From assembly GCA_902805475.1 (NCBI GenBank), contig CADCSX010000010.1, forward strand, positions 1,831,001 through 1,895,000: a DNA stretch of 64,000 nt, read 5' to 3'. A model generated the notes under the pieces. It had not been told where the DNA came from. It saw nothing but the letters and a program-made list of their open reading frames with translations, and did no database searches. The translations under genes and the position numbers were made by a program. This DNA comes from Entonaema liquescens. Its lineage: Eukaryota; Ascomycota; Sordariomycetes; Xylariales; Xylariaceae. This document shows positions 46,918 through 57,092 of the stretch, in pieces; the first letter of the stretch is position 1, and each line of letters opens with the position of its first letter.

Positions 46918-48321
46918 TTAGTGGTCGGGGTCGTTGGGATGTGCGGTTGATGGTTCAATTACAATCCGTGGTAATCTCCCGATCCGCAAACTGGGCAACT
47001 GTGGAGCACCACCCACTCCTCTCGTGGGTGAAGCTGCATCACGCGCGCCGTTTGTTGACGAGAGATCTTCGCTCTCCGTCATCCTGTCTGCAGTCTGTGC
47101 GCTTAACCGTCGCTCGTGACCGCGTGCTGGGTCCGTGTAATCAGGTGGGGGCTCATTAAAGATAGGCGTTGCAGCCCCAGATCTTGTATCGTCCAAGCTA
47201 ACATCCTCATAATCCGGTGGAGGCATTTCGACGTCTCCTAGATCCGCTTCGCCGATTATTTCAGGGCTTGATCCGGCTCGGGTGTGATTACTTCCCATCC
47301 GTGGTGTGGATGCGCCAGACCTTCGCCCCGGGGACGGAAAATCGCTATCGAGGCTGAGAACCGAGCTGGCGCTACGATCCCGATGATGGGACAAGCCAGA
47401 CGGCGAGCGCGTTGACAGAGCAATACTGGCCGCATCCGATAACAGACCTACACCCTCACTCCCGTGACTACTTGTGCGGACTCTTGTACCATTGAGTTGA
47501 GCCACGCCAAGCTCATGGTAGCTGACGCTAGAAACGGCACGCTGCCTCTTGTCTTTAATCTGCCCGTATGCATCGCGCAAGTCATCCACCGCACTGTTAT
47601 CGCGCGCGGCTCGTCTTTGAGCTGCCAAATCGCCTAATGTCCGCGAATCTCCGCGAGCCCTCGCCTCTTGTGTTAAACGACGCCGCTCTTCCCGTTCAGC
47701 ACGCTCCCGTCTTCTTGCTAACCGGATCTGAAATAACGTCTCCATCTCTTCATCCCGCATACTCTCTAGCTCCTCGGCAGTGGGATATTCTACCACAACA
47801 TCAACACCGTCGCGTTCCCCTTCGCGGCCAATGACTTGCTCGTTTTCATTCGCTTTCTGTTTATACGCGGGAAGAGTTATGACAGATCGAATAGACGTGT
47901 TCCTGTCGATCTGTGACACCGTGCTATTTCGGTTCGCTTGCGAAACCGAGAGGGTAGAAGCCGAGGCGCCATCTCGTCGCCTTCTATTTCTACCAGATGC
48001 CTCACCAGATTCGGAGTCGCCTGTTTGTTGGTACTTTCCTCGTTTCGCCCCAAACCCGAATTTCGACTTGTAGCGGAAAAGGCAAAAGGACAAGATAATG
48101 AGCAATAATATTCCACCTATGATGCCAATGATCTATGGCAGATATGGGTTATTAAGGCTGATCGGAGCGAGCTGGGCCAATATAGAATAACTTACCACAA
48201 AGACTGTAGTGGATGGTGCATGTCCCTGAGCCCCAGGACCCCCAGGACCCCCAGGTTCTCTGGGCACCAATCTGCTGGCACCAGGTCGGAGGGGAAGAGG
48301 AATACGATTCGGAAGCAGCAT
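46918..48321 (-). CDS. Single-pass membrane protein, Pezizomycotina-specific
   Basis: Two exons (48321-48196 and 48132-46918) join in frame to 446 residues. The short N-terminal part is Pro/Gly-rich (GGPGGPGAQGHAPS) and would face outward. One strong membrane helix follows (TTVFVIIGIIGGILLLIILS), split by the intron, then a basic stop (RYKSKFGFGAKRGK). The long cytoplasmic tail has a conserved acidic-to-basic helix (YPTAEELESMRDEEMETLFQ, RRRERAEREERRRL), Ser/Thr-rich low complexity and two PPPDY motifs (EMPPPDYED, NEPPPDYTD). PPxY-type motifs can be bound by WW-domain ubiquitin ligases of the Rsp5 group, so it may be a ligase adaptor or cargo. That role is inference. I do not know a name for this protein. 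Confidence 0.8.
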
Positions 48322-51257
48322 AGTGAGGTATAAACGAGTGACTATAATGTGCTATCTTGCGATGCCGTCGGGAAGCACCCGATTTGGTGAGCTGGCGACC
48401 GGCAAACCCAAGGCTATATTCTTAGGATGAGCGCCGTGCGCTTGACAACGGCAAGAAGCCGCAACTAGTTAATAACGACAGACTAATCGGTCGTATCAAC
48501 GGTAATTCAAAAAGCCAATCTTCTTCGGGAGTGGTGCAGGAGAGCACGGACGGGGAAGATAGCGGCAACGTTGGCGAGAATTAGACACGAATGTTGCGAT
48601 GATCGTACTAGTTATCACGGACTGATATTGTTGATAGGGATAACTAATTTCGCAAAAACTAATCCAACAACACCAGGTCTGAAGATGATAAGATGAGTAG
48701 ACTCTCCCTAGGCCTCGCGAGTTTACGAAGAAATCTATGCTGTCTTCAATTCAGGCTCGGCTAAGACGGACAAAAGTGTTAATGATCTTCGGATCTTGTA
48801 TGCGGTTTGAGCTAAAGCGCCGGTAATAGAGTGGATATGAACTAAACCCGTCCGATGGGGTAGGATGGTATAAACCTAGAAATAATGAATTTTTACTGTA
48901 ACCCGACCACAAGGAAGAAGATGGTGAAATATTAGATAGATAGCATCGGAGATGAAGGTGGAGATGAGAAAAGAAGAGGACGGGAAAGCCGCAGATGCAA
49001 GAAGCTGGAGGAGTGGGGGGAAAGCGAAAGTACATGGCCTAAGTCACCTAAGTCACCTAAGTCACCTCAATCGACTCGGCAGCTGCGGTACGCATACACT
49101 TGTACCTCTTTTTTTTTACTCTGCTACCTAATACAAATAGTGCCAATTGGATACCATAAGGCAGGCACAAGCGTGGCAAGGGTATATTTGATGGCAGCCT
49201 CGACCCTTCCATTCGAGCGTTTTGGGCTAATAAAGAGTTAGGTTACTACACCGAAGTCCCGGTAAGCGCTTGGTTGGTTGCACCTTACATGTCTTGACCT
49301 TGTCTTAACCCATCTAAGACATTATCTAGCCTATCATTTCATTTTCACTTCCACATTTTCCCTCTTTACCTACCATCTTACGTCTTACCTTATCATATAC
49401 CCTAACCTTAGTTACCCTACCTTATCCTATAAGTATATAATTCCAATTGCCTACAGTTAAATTTTGACTTACTTTACGACGAGATCAACTAAATAGCGAA
49501 ACATGAACTAAGAAAATCTATCAAAAAGTTCATCGTGCCGTAACTTGTCAGCCCCGTCGAGGCTTGGTTATCTTTGCATCCTTCAAGATTTCAGACTAGG
49601 TTCCCCAGTTAGTAAAGTCCACGAGCCAACCCGTCACCTCGATGTTACGTGGCTTCGATCGCTCGATCTAGTTCCCGGTAATTATGGGTATAAAAAGATG
49701 AACAGAAGCCGACGTAACAATTGATCTGGTATTAGAGAATATAATCTCATATGTAGTCGGCGATGTTCACAATGTCGCATGTAAGTGTAAGTGCAAGTGT
49801 GAGGGTAAAAAAGTCCTCGACGATATTTTTGGTCGTAAAAATAAGCTGACCTTGTGCGATCTTGAAAGAAACGTTCCTCAACACGAGAAGAATGTATACG
49901 AAGCCTCGGCCGTCCTCGGTTCGTCTGGTCCCGCGTATTATGCGAGCTGCCTCAAACCTACAGAGGTACTGAGCCTCCTGTGCCAACAGGCGCTAATACA
50001 ATACAACTTCCAAAAGATTCTCAATTAACAAATTCTTTTTCGTTCGCTTTTCGCTCGGCTACGTCATCCCCTGTCTACGCGGATAGTCTCCTTCCTGATC
50101 AACGTTAATGAAATCATTTCTACTAGCCCTATATTATGTAAAACGTACCATAAGGGTAATACGTGGCTGTGGATTCAAGTCAGTTTCCGCTGCGCCTTGT
50201 TGATCTCGTACCCTTCTCTGAACCGTGCTCTTGTCACGCCTGTGAATCTCCGTCCCCGGTCGATTTGTGCTAGGGCTGCCGGGTCCCTGGGAACATTCCC
50301 TGCGCTAAGGTAGCATCTGCGAAACGCCATGGTCCCCCGGTTCAAATCTTGGCAGAGGTGCATGATGATGCCTTAGTTAGGGAATTCGGGTCGTGGCAGT
50401 GGCAGTGACTACGGAAAAAGACAGTATCCCATCTATCATTGTAGCTCCGAAGAGAATTTCAAATCGAAATCGGAATCCCTTGCTTCGCAATTCGCAATTC
50501 CCTTCTTGGCGCTGTCATTTACAAGCTAAAGGGTCTTGGATAGCTACGTATCATTGCGAGACACACATACACGAGCCTTGCCTGCGATGCATGGCATGTT
50601 AAACAATGTCTTTGGTCTTGCTACTATCAACCGAAAAATCGGAAACGGTAACACATTTCAGCTGAGCGGTGAGACATACATCAGGTACAGCACATCCCGT
50701 TGGCAAACGAGCAGCTATCATCTTTCAGATAGGCTCGTTTAGGTGCAAAGTCCTATGGCCAAAAAAGGGAATTCGTCTCCGATAGGGTCCCCTCATTCGT
50801 AGTATTAAGGAAGCTAAGCATCCATTATTCAGTTATCATCAGAACTATCAAACCAACCACGTTGTCTTACTTACCTAACTTATGCATGACCAGTTGGTCT
50901 CTTAATAGTTATTAGAACCGTAGTATGAGGATAAATCTGCAGCGCGAAGCCGCGTCATAGGGTATTGTTAGCTGTGGCCCCTCAGACGGACATGATGCTA
51001 ATGCTAATGCATAGTATCTTCAATAGGTCCATAATATTTGCATATAATTCTTTTTTTCAGTCCAAATTTAGTTACTATGGTATGTTTCATCTCACGGTCA
51101 GCTTTCCCCTGGTCATACTAACACTGCAACTTTAATAGGCTGAATTTCCTAATCTCATAGATGTTAAACCTAACCCATGCCTATATCAAAAAAGAGAGAA
51201 ATTGAGACCCGAAAAATGATATCCAAATAATTCGGAAATATGTATGTGGGTGGGTAT
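48322..51257. other. Long intergenic region, no supported gene
   Basis: A 2.9-kb gap downstream of one minus-strand gene and upstream of another. Frames of 60-94 codons occur but none has family likeness, codon regularity or splice partners. A 9-bp tandem lies at 49,038-49,067. It may hold long untranslated regions or a lineage-specific non-coding transcript, which cannot be judged from sequence. Confidence 0.4.
49038..49067. repeat. 9-bp tandem repeat, 3.3 copies
   Basis: CCTAAGTCA is repeated three times and followed by CCT, upstream of the membrane-protein gene. Confidence 0.8.
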
Positions 51258-52739
51258 TCAGCCAAATCTTTTCTCAAACTTCTTCAGCATTCCCGTAACA
51301 CCCTTCTCCAGCCGTTCTGCATTTTGGCCGAGCCTGCTCTGACCTTCGACCTTGGGTTTGTACACACCGTATTTAGCTGCGTGCTCTTGCTCCGTTGGTC
51401 GGTATAGTTGCTGGTGGATACCATAGTCTGCACCCCAGCTGTTTGCGCACTGCTATAGCTATAGTGGGAATACCCACCTGGAGGTGCTGGCGGTAGACCG
51501 GGGCTCTGAACGGGTGGCGGAGTCGGGTGGTGCTGCACGTTCTGCGGTGGTGGCGGGGGTGCGAAACCCGGTGACCCGGGGAAATTAGCTCCATATGGAC
51601 TCACAAGGCCGGGCGATGCCAGACCAGAGACAGGGACCGTGGACGAACGTTGAAGATGTCCGAATTGAGTTGGCGGGAAGCCTGGACTCGCAATGCCGGG
51701 TGTTGGTAAACCCGGACTGACTAGACCAGGGCTTGCTAGGCCGGGGTGTACCTGAGGAGGCCCGGGAAGACCGGGTCCGGCCGGAGGAGCTGAGAAGTTT
51801 GTTGCTCCGTACCCAGGAGTATACGGCGGAGCATGGTCACGAGCCACGGCCGCGGCCAGAGGATCGTGCCCGTCATCCTCAGGTGGAGGGTCTTTTCGCG
51901 GTGTATCCTCTGTTCCGCGGCTGCCGGAGCAGCAGGGTTATATGCTATGGGGGCAAAGCTTTGAGGTGAGGTACTCTTGCTATCGTCTGTTGCTGCGGAG
52001 GTGGGAGGAGGTGCGAAAGTAGGTATCCCTTGAGGTGCTGGTTTGGGACTCGAATACTTGGGATCTGAGATTGCAACATTTTCTAGCTTCTGGACTAGAG
52101 GATTTGTATCATGAGATTGGCCATACGGATGTGGTGGTGGACCAGGCTCATCCGCGACCTCTACTTGAGATGCTGGTAAAACCCTTCGTATACCGTTGAC
52201 AAACTGCAGAGCATCGCCATGAGTCCAGAAGTAAATGTCGAGCGAATGAAGCTTGTAGTGGTATTTGTTCTCATTTCGCGGATCGTACGTCGGAAGATGC
52301 CATTGATTTTGGTCTATGGGAGGCCCGGCTACGCCTTCGACTAAGATGTTTACGAGACATTGTTGCTTATACGAATACCGGATCCTCGTTCTATCTAGAT
52401 CTACATGACAAGGAGTGTTAGGTTAAATTAGGTGTTGGGGCAATGGACATTGATCTGAGTGTAGGCTTACATCCGTCAAAGGCATCCTGATCTTCCGTGC
52501 CCGGCTGATTCGCAATCTCAATGCGCGCTCTTCGGTCATTCGCATTTTCGAACAAGTACACGTAAGAGCCTTTGTCAAAACGGTGGTGAGGCGGCTTCAC
52601 CTCAGGAGGCCCGTAGAAATAATGAATGTCTCCGAAGCTATAGAACGGGAGATTGTTGAGCTACTATGGACTATAAGGGTGTTGGCTACTTGGACACTTA
52701 CAGAGTCGCAACATTCTCCTCACCAGGCCGAACCGCCAT
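51258..52739 (-). CDS. Conserved fungal protein with proline/glycine-rich C-terminus, frameshifted in this sequence
   Basis: Three exons (52739-52702, 52637-52471, 52400-51258). It starts MAVRPGEENVATLFGDIHYF. A folded N-terminal domain follows (PPHHRFDKGSYVYLFENAN, RARIEIANQPGTEDQDAF, RIRYSYKQQCLVNILVEGVA, DIYFWTHGDALQFVNGIRRV), then a Pro/Gly/Ala repeat region with SPGLVSPGLPTPG units. The last helix is GVTGMLKKFEKRFG. This is a widely conserved filamentous-fungal protein whose function I do not know. Two one-base losses break the frame: at a C run (GGG on the plus strand, 51,888-51,890), where HREKT should go on as PPPEDDGHDPLAAA, and at a G run (CCCC, 51,433-51,436), after which the true end DYGIHQQLYRPTEQEH is out of frame. 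Adding both bases makes the length an exact multiple of three. Probably sequence errors; the gene is likely intact in the organism. Confidence 0.75.
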
Positions 52740-53575
52740 CTTAAGCGCGACTCAGCCTTGATACAGGAATCGCGAAAGGCAGAGGAAGATTAGGGACGAA
52801 TTAGGTTGAAAGTAGAGATAATAGTCGAGGCCAGCCTCGTTAGTGCCACGCTTGTTTAATGAGGTCCTTATAAGAACTGACGATAGCTTCAAATTCGCTT
52901 GAGACGAAAGAAGGAAAAAAGGAATAAGGAAAAAAAAGAGTTGGAGAGTAGAACTTAATTCTCCAAAGAGCTCAGCACTGGATGACGATCACTTTCTGCC
53001 ACAGACGCCATTTCTTAAAATAATAGGTACCTAATCTTAGCCTATGAGTGGTACGACCTTATTTACCATAGCCCATTCCGACCCTGTATCAGAGGGGGGA
53101 CGGCAACTGGATAGAGGTGTTGCAGAAGTGGGAGTTTGTTCGGCGCTTAGCCGCCCACTCTCCTGCTTCGTAGCTGCGATGGCGGGGTAATACTGATAAC
53201 CAATAGAAAGGTTCAGTTCCATACCATTAGGTACCTACCTACCTGTATGCCTGCTAGGTCTACAAGCTAGGTAGTAGGTGGACTCTACCTAGGTGAGTAT
53301 CGATAAGCAAATATCGGCCTCGTAATTATCCGCTTAATTTTCTCGAATTGATCGAGACCCACATCTTTTTTTTCGGTTCTTTGGTGATAGCTTCAGATTC
53401 ACTTCCCCCCTCGACCATCTTTTGAAGATCCTTGCCGTCAAACCAGCGCAGGAGAGAGACGGGCCAGTAAATTCCTCCGAGGGTACTAAGAAGACCCCGA
53501 ATGAACCTGCCGAATTTCCTAATCGAATTCGAATCGAGAGCCCGGCAGGGCAACCGCACACATAAATATCCCAAG
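52740..53575. other. Divergent promoter region
   Basis: 836 bp between the conserved-protein gene (minus) and the uS8m gene (plus). It has a dense patch of TAGGTACCTAC-type palindromes at 53,025-53,300. A 177-codon minus frame (53,326-53,859) overlaps the ribosomal gene and is a shadow. Confidence 0.5.
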
Positions 53576-54073
53576 ATGGGTATCGTCAACATAACCAATT
53601 TCTGCTCGCATCTGCAAAATGCGTCGCGAGCACGTCTAGGCCTAACCTCGGTTCCCCACACTAAATACAATCTCTCTCTTGCGTTAGCGCTCCACCGAAT
53701 GGGCTGGCTTTCCTTCGTCACGCGCGGCGGTGTCAAACCTCCGGATCCCGCTACGATAGCGACCTTTGAGCCCGAGCCCTTGACCACCGCCAATGTTTCC
53801 CGCCAGCGCTTATGGCTGGGGCTCAAGTACAACGGCACCGATGCCGGAAACCCCGTCATCGGTCATATTACCGCTATAACTACCCCTAAGAAGCCCATTA
53901 CCGCTAAGTTGAACAGGCTGGAGCGTCTTGCGCGAGGTTTTGATGCGCATCCCACCCGTGGCTTGAATCTTGGCGAGTCTATCTTCTTGACCACCAGCTT
54001 GGGCACCCTTGATATCCGAGAGGCCGTTGAGCGCAAAGTCGGGGGTTTACTGCTATGTCGGGTTGGCCCCTGA
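53576..54073 (+). CDS. MRPS8: Mitochondrial small-subunit ribosomal protein uS8m
   Basis: A single-exon gene of 165 residues homologous to bacterial S8, which binds the central domain of the small-subunit rRNA. The start MGIVNITNFCSHLQNASRAR matches fungal mitochondrial S8; the upstream Met at 53,501 would add a spurious extension. The body has LWLGLKYNGTDAGNPVIGHI, a fungal insertion rich in Thr and Pro, and the S8 C-terminal motif ending ERKVGGLLLCRVGP, with GESIFLTTSLGTLDIREA before it (S8 proteins have a similar STSKGIMTDREA turn). No cleavable presequence is obvious, as is usual for this protein. It belongs with mS26 and MEF1 in mitochondrial translation. Confidence 0.92.
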   Translation: MGIVNITNFCSHLQNASRARLGLTSVPHTKYNLSLALALHRMGWLSFVTRGGVKPPDPATIATFEPEPLTTANVSRQRLWLGLKYNGTDAGNPVIGHITAITTPKKPITAKLNRLERLARGFDAHPTRGLNLGESIFLTTSLGTLDIREAVERKVGGLLLCRVGP

Positions 54074-55031
54074 TCTGCCATCTTATCTGAATCCATTTAG
54101 ACGCTCTTAGGTTGTCCGCCTAGAGTTGGTGGGAGAAGCACAACGACTGTCTGCGCATTCCGGACAGGAAGGGTAAACAGGGTCCACCGAGAATAAGATG
54201 AAATCGGCAGAACGAGTTACAGCAAAGGATTAGGAGAGGGTCTATGAGATTATGAGTTGATACTCCTTGCCTTTGGGATTTGTGGCGTCTCAAATATACC
54301 GTGTACGTGGTTTGGTCTGTCAAAAAATGTACACCGGCCGACGTTCTTATAGATGGCATATAAAACGGATACGCAGGCAGAGAGTACTAAAGAGGCTTCG
54401 TGTATATAAAACAAAGAAAAATGGGCGTCAACTAATTCGCCTGTGTACTTGATTGTACTATATCTACTCGTATATCATGAAATATTCGATTGTTACACCC
54501 AAAACGTTCATGTGCAAGACTGCAAGACTCATTATGAACGTTATATTTATATTAGGTATAATGCTAATCCCGATGCCTTACCAACCAACACAGTGAATGT
54601 ACAAGTATCCTACTTCAACATGCCCTCATGCTATATAGCAGGGACTGGCTAGAGAATTACGTATCCCCCTCCCCCTCCCCTGGATACTCTAACGAACTTC
54701 CCTACTTTCTAGTTTACGATGATTACACATAATACTCATAAGGGTAAGTTTAGGTATAAACTGTAGGTATTTCTACTACCTATCACCTAACTCCGCAGCA
54801 ATGCCGCACGCACTGCGAAGGAGCAGAATAGAAAAGAATCCCCATATACTTCCAATGGATTTTAAGAGAAAAGAGGTATCATCTGCGCCGCGCCGAATAC
54901 AAACGAATTTTGGACCTTTTCTTTTCCTGCCTCTTCCGGCTCAACAGATCTGTTATTACAGCTAGCTGGCCAGAACTATGACCGGTTACTCAGGCACCTT
55001 GTGGTGATATCTATAACGAGGTCCTGTGCGT
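54074..55031. other. Convergent intergenic region
   Basis: Nearly 1 kb between the uS8m gene and the low-complexity protein gene. Short frames only; a C-rich patch near 54,665-54,680. No supported feature. Confidence 0.5.
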
Positions 55032-57092
55032 CTAGAAAGTTTCCCCTATCAATGATTGCTCCTCAGCCTTTACCTCTTCAGTGGTGCTAGTGGCCTCACT
55101 CTGAAGAACCACCTCATCGGCATCTTCAGATACGGGCTGATCATCGTGTACATCACCAGCCTCGCTGTTAGCTGCATATATCTCGGCGGCAGGCTCTAAT
55201 GTTCCCTGAACTACATCCTCGATTTCTTCAACCTTTTCCGGGTCCTCGGTGACGGCGGGAACAGTTGCTACTTGCTCGGGGACTTCTCCGGGGTAACGCT
55301 GCTCTCCTTAGCGGCAGTATCTGCCGAAACCTTGGCTGTCTCAACAGCTACTTCCGCCGTCTCAGCCTGAGCGACAACCGGGGCAACCTCCTTTGCCGTT
55401 GGAGCCTTCTTGCCGGCAGGCTTCGTCTGTTCGACTGCCGCTTTAACCTTGTTCGTTGCAGACTGGACCCTAGTTGCTGTTTTCTTCGCACTCCCTCAAC
55501 ACTCTTAGCTGTAGTCTTCTTCTGAACAGAGGAAGGTGTATTCTGCTTTCGTGGCGGCGTTACTACCTTGTCTGCGGTCTTGCTAGAACTGCTTTGTGTC
55601 GGCCGCATCATCCTGGCGAGGAAACTTTCATCGACATGACCGTCCTTCTTAACAACTGGGTGGTCCTTGGATATAGGCTTCGGAGGGAGCCCAAGACTAG
55701 GGCGTGGTCGACTAGCAGCCGAATTCTGACGTCGCAAGCCATTTGTATTAGATATAGTGCTCAAACTAGATAGGCTCTGCCTACTAGGCGACCTATGTGT
55801 AGTAGAACTCACGTTAAGATGCTGGGCATTGCCAGAAGCTCGCGAGAGAGATTGTCTAGGAGGAAGAGCTGCGGCGCCGTTTCCAAGCTTCGAAGCAGAA
55901 GCCGCAGTAGGCGCCGTAAGGGATGAAGGTAATTTGATTGGCCGAGTAGGCGACTTAGGCTTTGGCTTCACGAACGCGGCCCCTGATGGCGGAAGATCAA
56001 TGGGCGCCGGCTTGCTAGCTGTGGCCGCTGGCCTTGAAGCAGTCGTGGTAGCCGCCTTTTCGGGGCGTCATGTTCTTTGGACGCAGGAACAGATTTCTTC
56101 TGGGAAGCCAAGCTTGAGGTGCTAGAAGACGGCTTTGTAGTGCTCGTCGGCTTAAGGGTATTGGGTGACTTCGGAGCCTTAGATACGGACTTGGCCGTAG
56201 TCTGAACAGCTTTGGGAGCAGATTTAGTGGCAGTGGTAGTCTTTGTCCTGCTACTATTTGTTGATACGCTAGTACGTCCACTCGCTGGTGCTACACTGCT
56301 TCCTCTTGACACCGATTTCTCTGTCGGATTTCCCGGGAGTAGTTTTGTCTTCGTTTCCTCCTCATCCGTCACCTTGTCAGGATTTGGGTTAGGGGCAAGT
56401 GCAGGACTCCGGCTCTCCATCTTTATGGGAGATTTGAGAGGAGACTTGATGGGAGACTTGGGGGGAGATTTTGGAGGGGACTTTGGAAGGGCGACCGGAA
56501 CTGGCGACTTTGGGATAGGTTCTTCAGACAGATTTGTCTTAAAGGCTGAAGCGTTCTTAGCCACGCTCTCGGTTAAGACCTCCGGTTTCTCGGGTACCGG
56601 CTGTGGTGTAGTAGCATCGGTTTCGTCACTGAGCCTCCGGCTGGATACGGAGACTGAATCCCCGCTGGGCTCTCTTCTCAGTCCTACCCGGCCGTCCTTT
56701 TCGATCGCTACAAAGGTGGTCCTAACCTTGGAGAGCGGCCGAGGCGAAAGAGAAGGAGAGGGAGACCCTAGTGACACAAGACGCAATGTTAGCTACAGCG
56801 ATCAAGGAAATATGAGAATTGAACAAATGACGGGTTGATGACGTAGCCAAGAGTTGGGAGTTAGAGATGAAAATACAATTGCGAGTTTCGAGTGGATGAA
56901 TAACTGAATTGACTTGGGAACGTGTAGGATAGGGACTTAAGTAGGCGATGTTTTAACAAGCAAGTGTTTGGAATACAGGAGAGGCGCCGTACCAACTGAA
57001 ATTCCGGATGGACCAGGAGATCTTCCTCGATCTGGAGGGTTATTCTCACCCTTTTGTTCGAACATGGCACGGAGGTTCCTGACTCCCGACAT
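55032..57092 (-). CDS. Conserved low-complexity protein rich in Ser, Pro and Lys, frameshifted in this sequence
   Basis: Two exons (57092-56993 and 56767-55032). The N-terminus is MSGVRNLRAMFEQKGENN, then PPDRGRSPGPSG and, after the intron, SPRPLSKVRTTFVAIEKDG, a conserved fungal start. The middle holds repeated PKSPPKSPIKSPLKSP units (basic, Pro-directed kinase sites), and the later part has VKKDGHVDESFLARMMRPTQ. The C-terminus is acidic and ends EEQSLIGETF. Three one-base losses break the frame: at a C run (GGGG, 56,062-56,065), an A run (TTTT, 55,480-55,483) and a C run (GGGG, 55,290-55,293). Restoring all three gives an exact multiple of three, about 612 residues. The protein is probably largely disordered; its composition recalls cytoskeleton-binding proteins, but the function is unknown to me. 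Confidence 0.75.

Noticed and set aside
50175..50363. Possible tRNA or small gene near a GGTTCAAATC sequence
   Set aside because: The T-loop-like string is present but the flanking stem does not pair and no matching acceptor, D or anticodon arms can be found.
53326..53859. 177-codon minus-strand frame
   Set aside because: It lies opposite the uS8m gene and has no family likeness; it is a shadow of the coding strand.
56212..56838. 208-codon plus-strand frame with Gly/Asp/Phe repeats
   Set aside because: It mirrors the Lys-Ser-Pro repeats of the minus-strand gene; repeats in one frame create open frames on the other strand.
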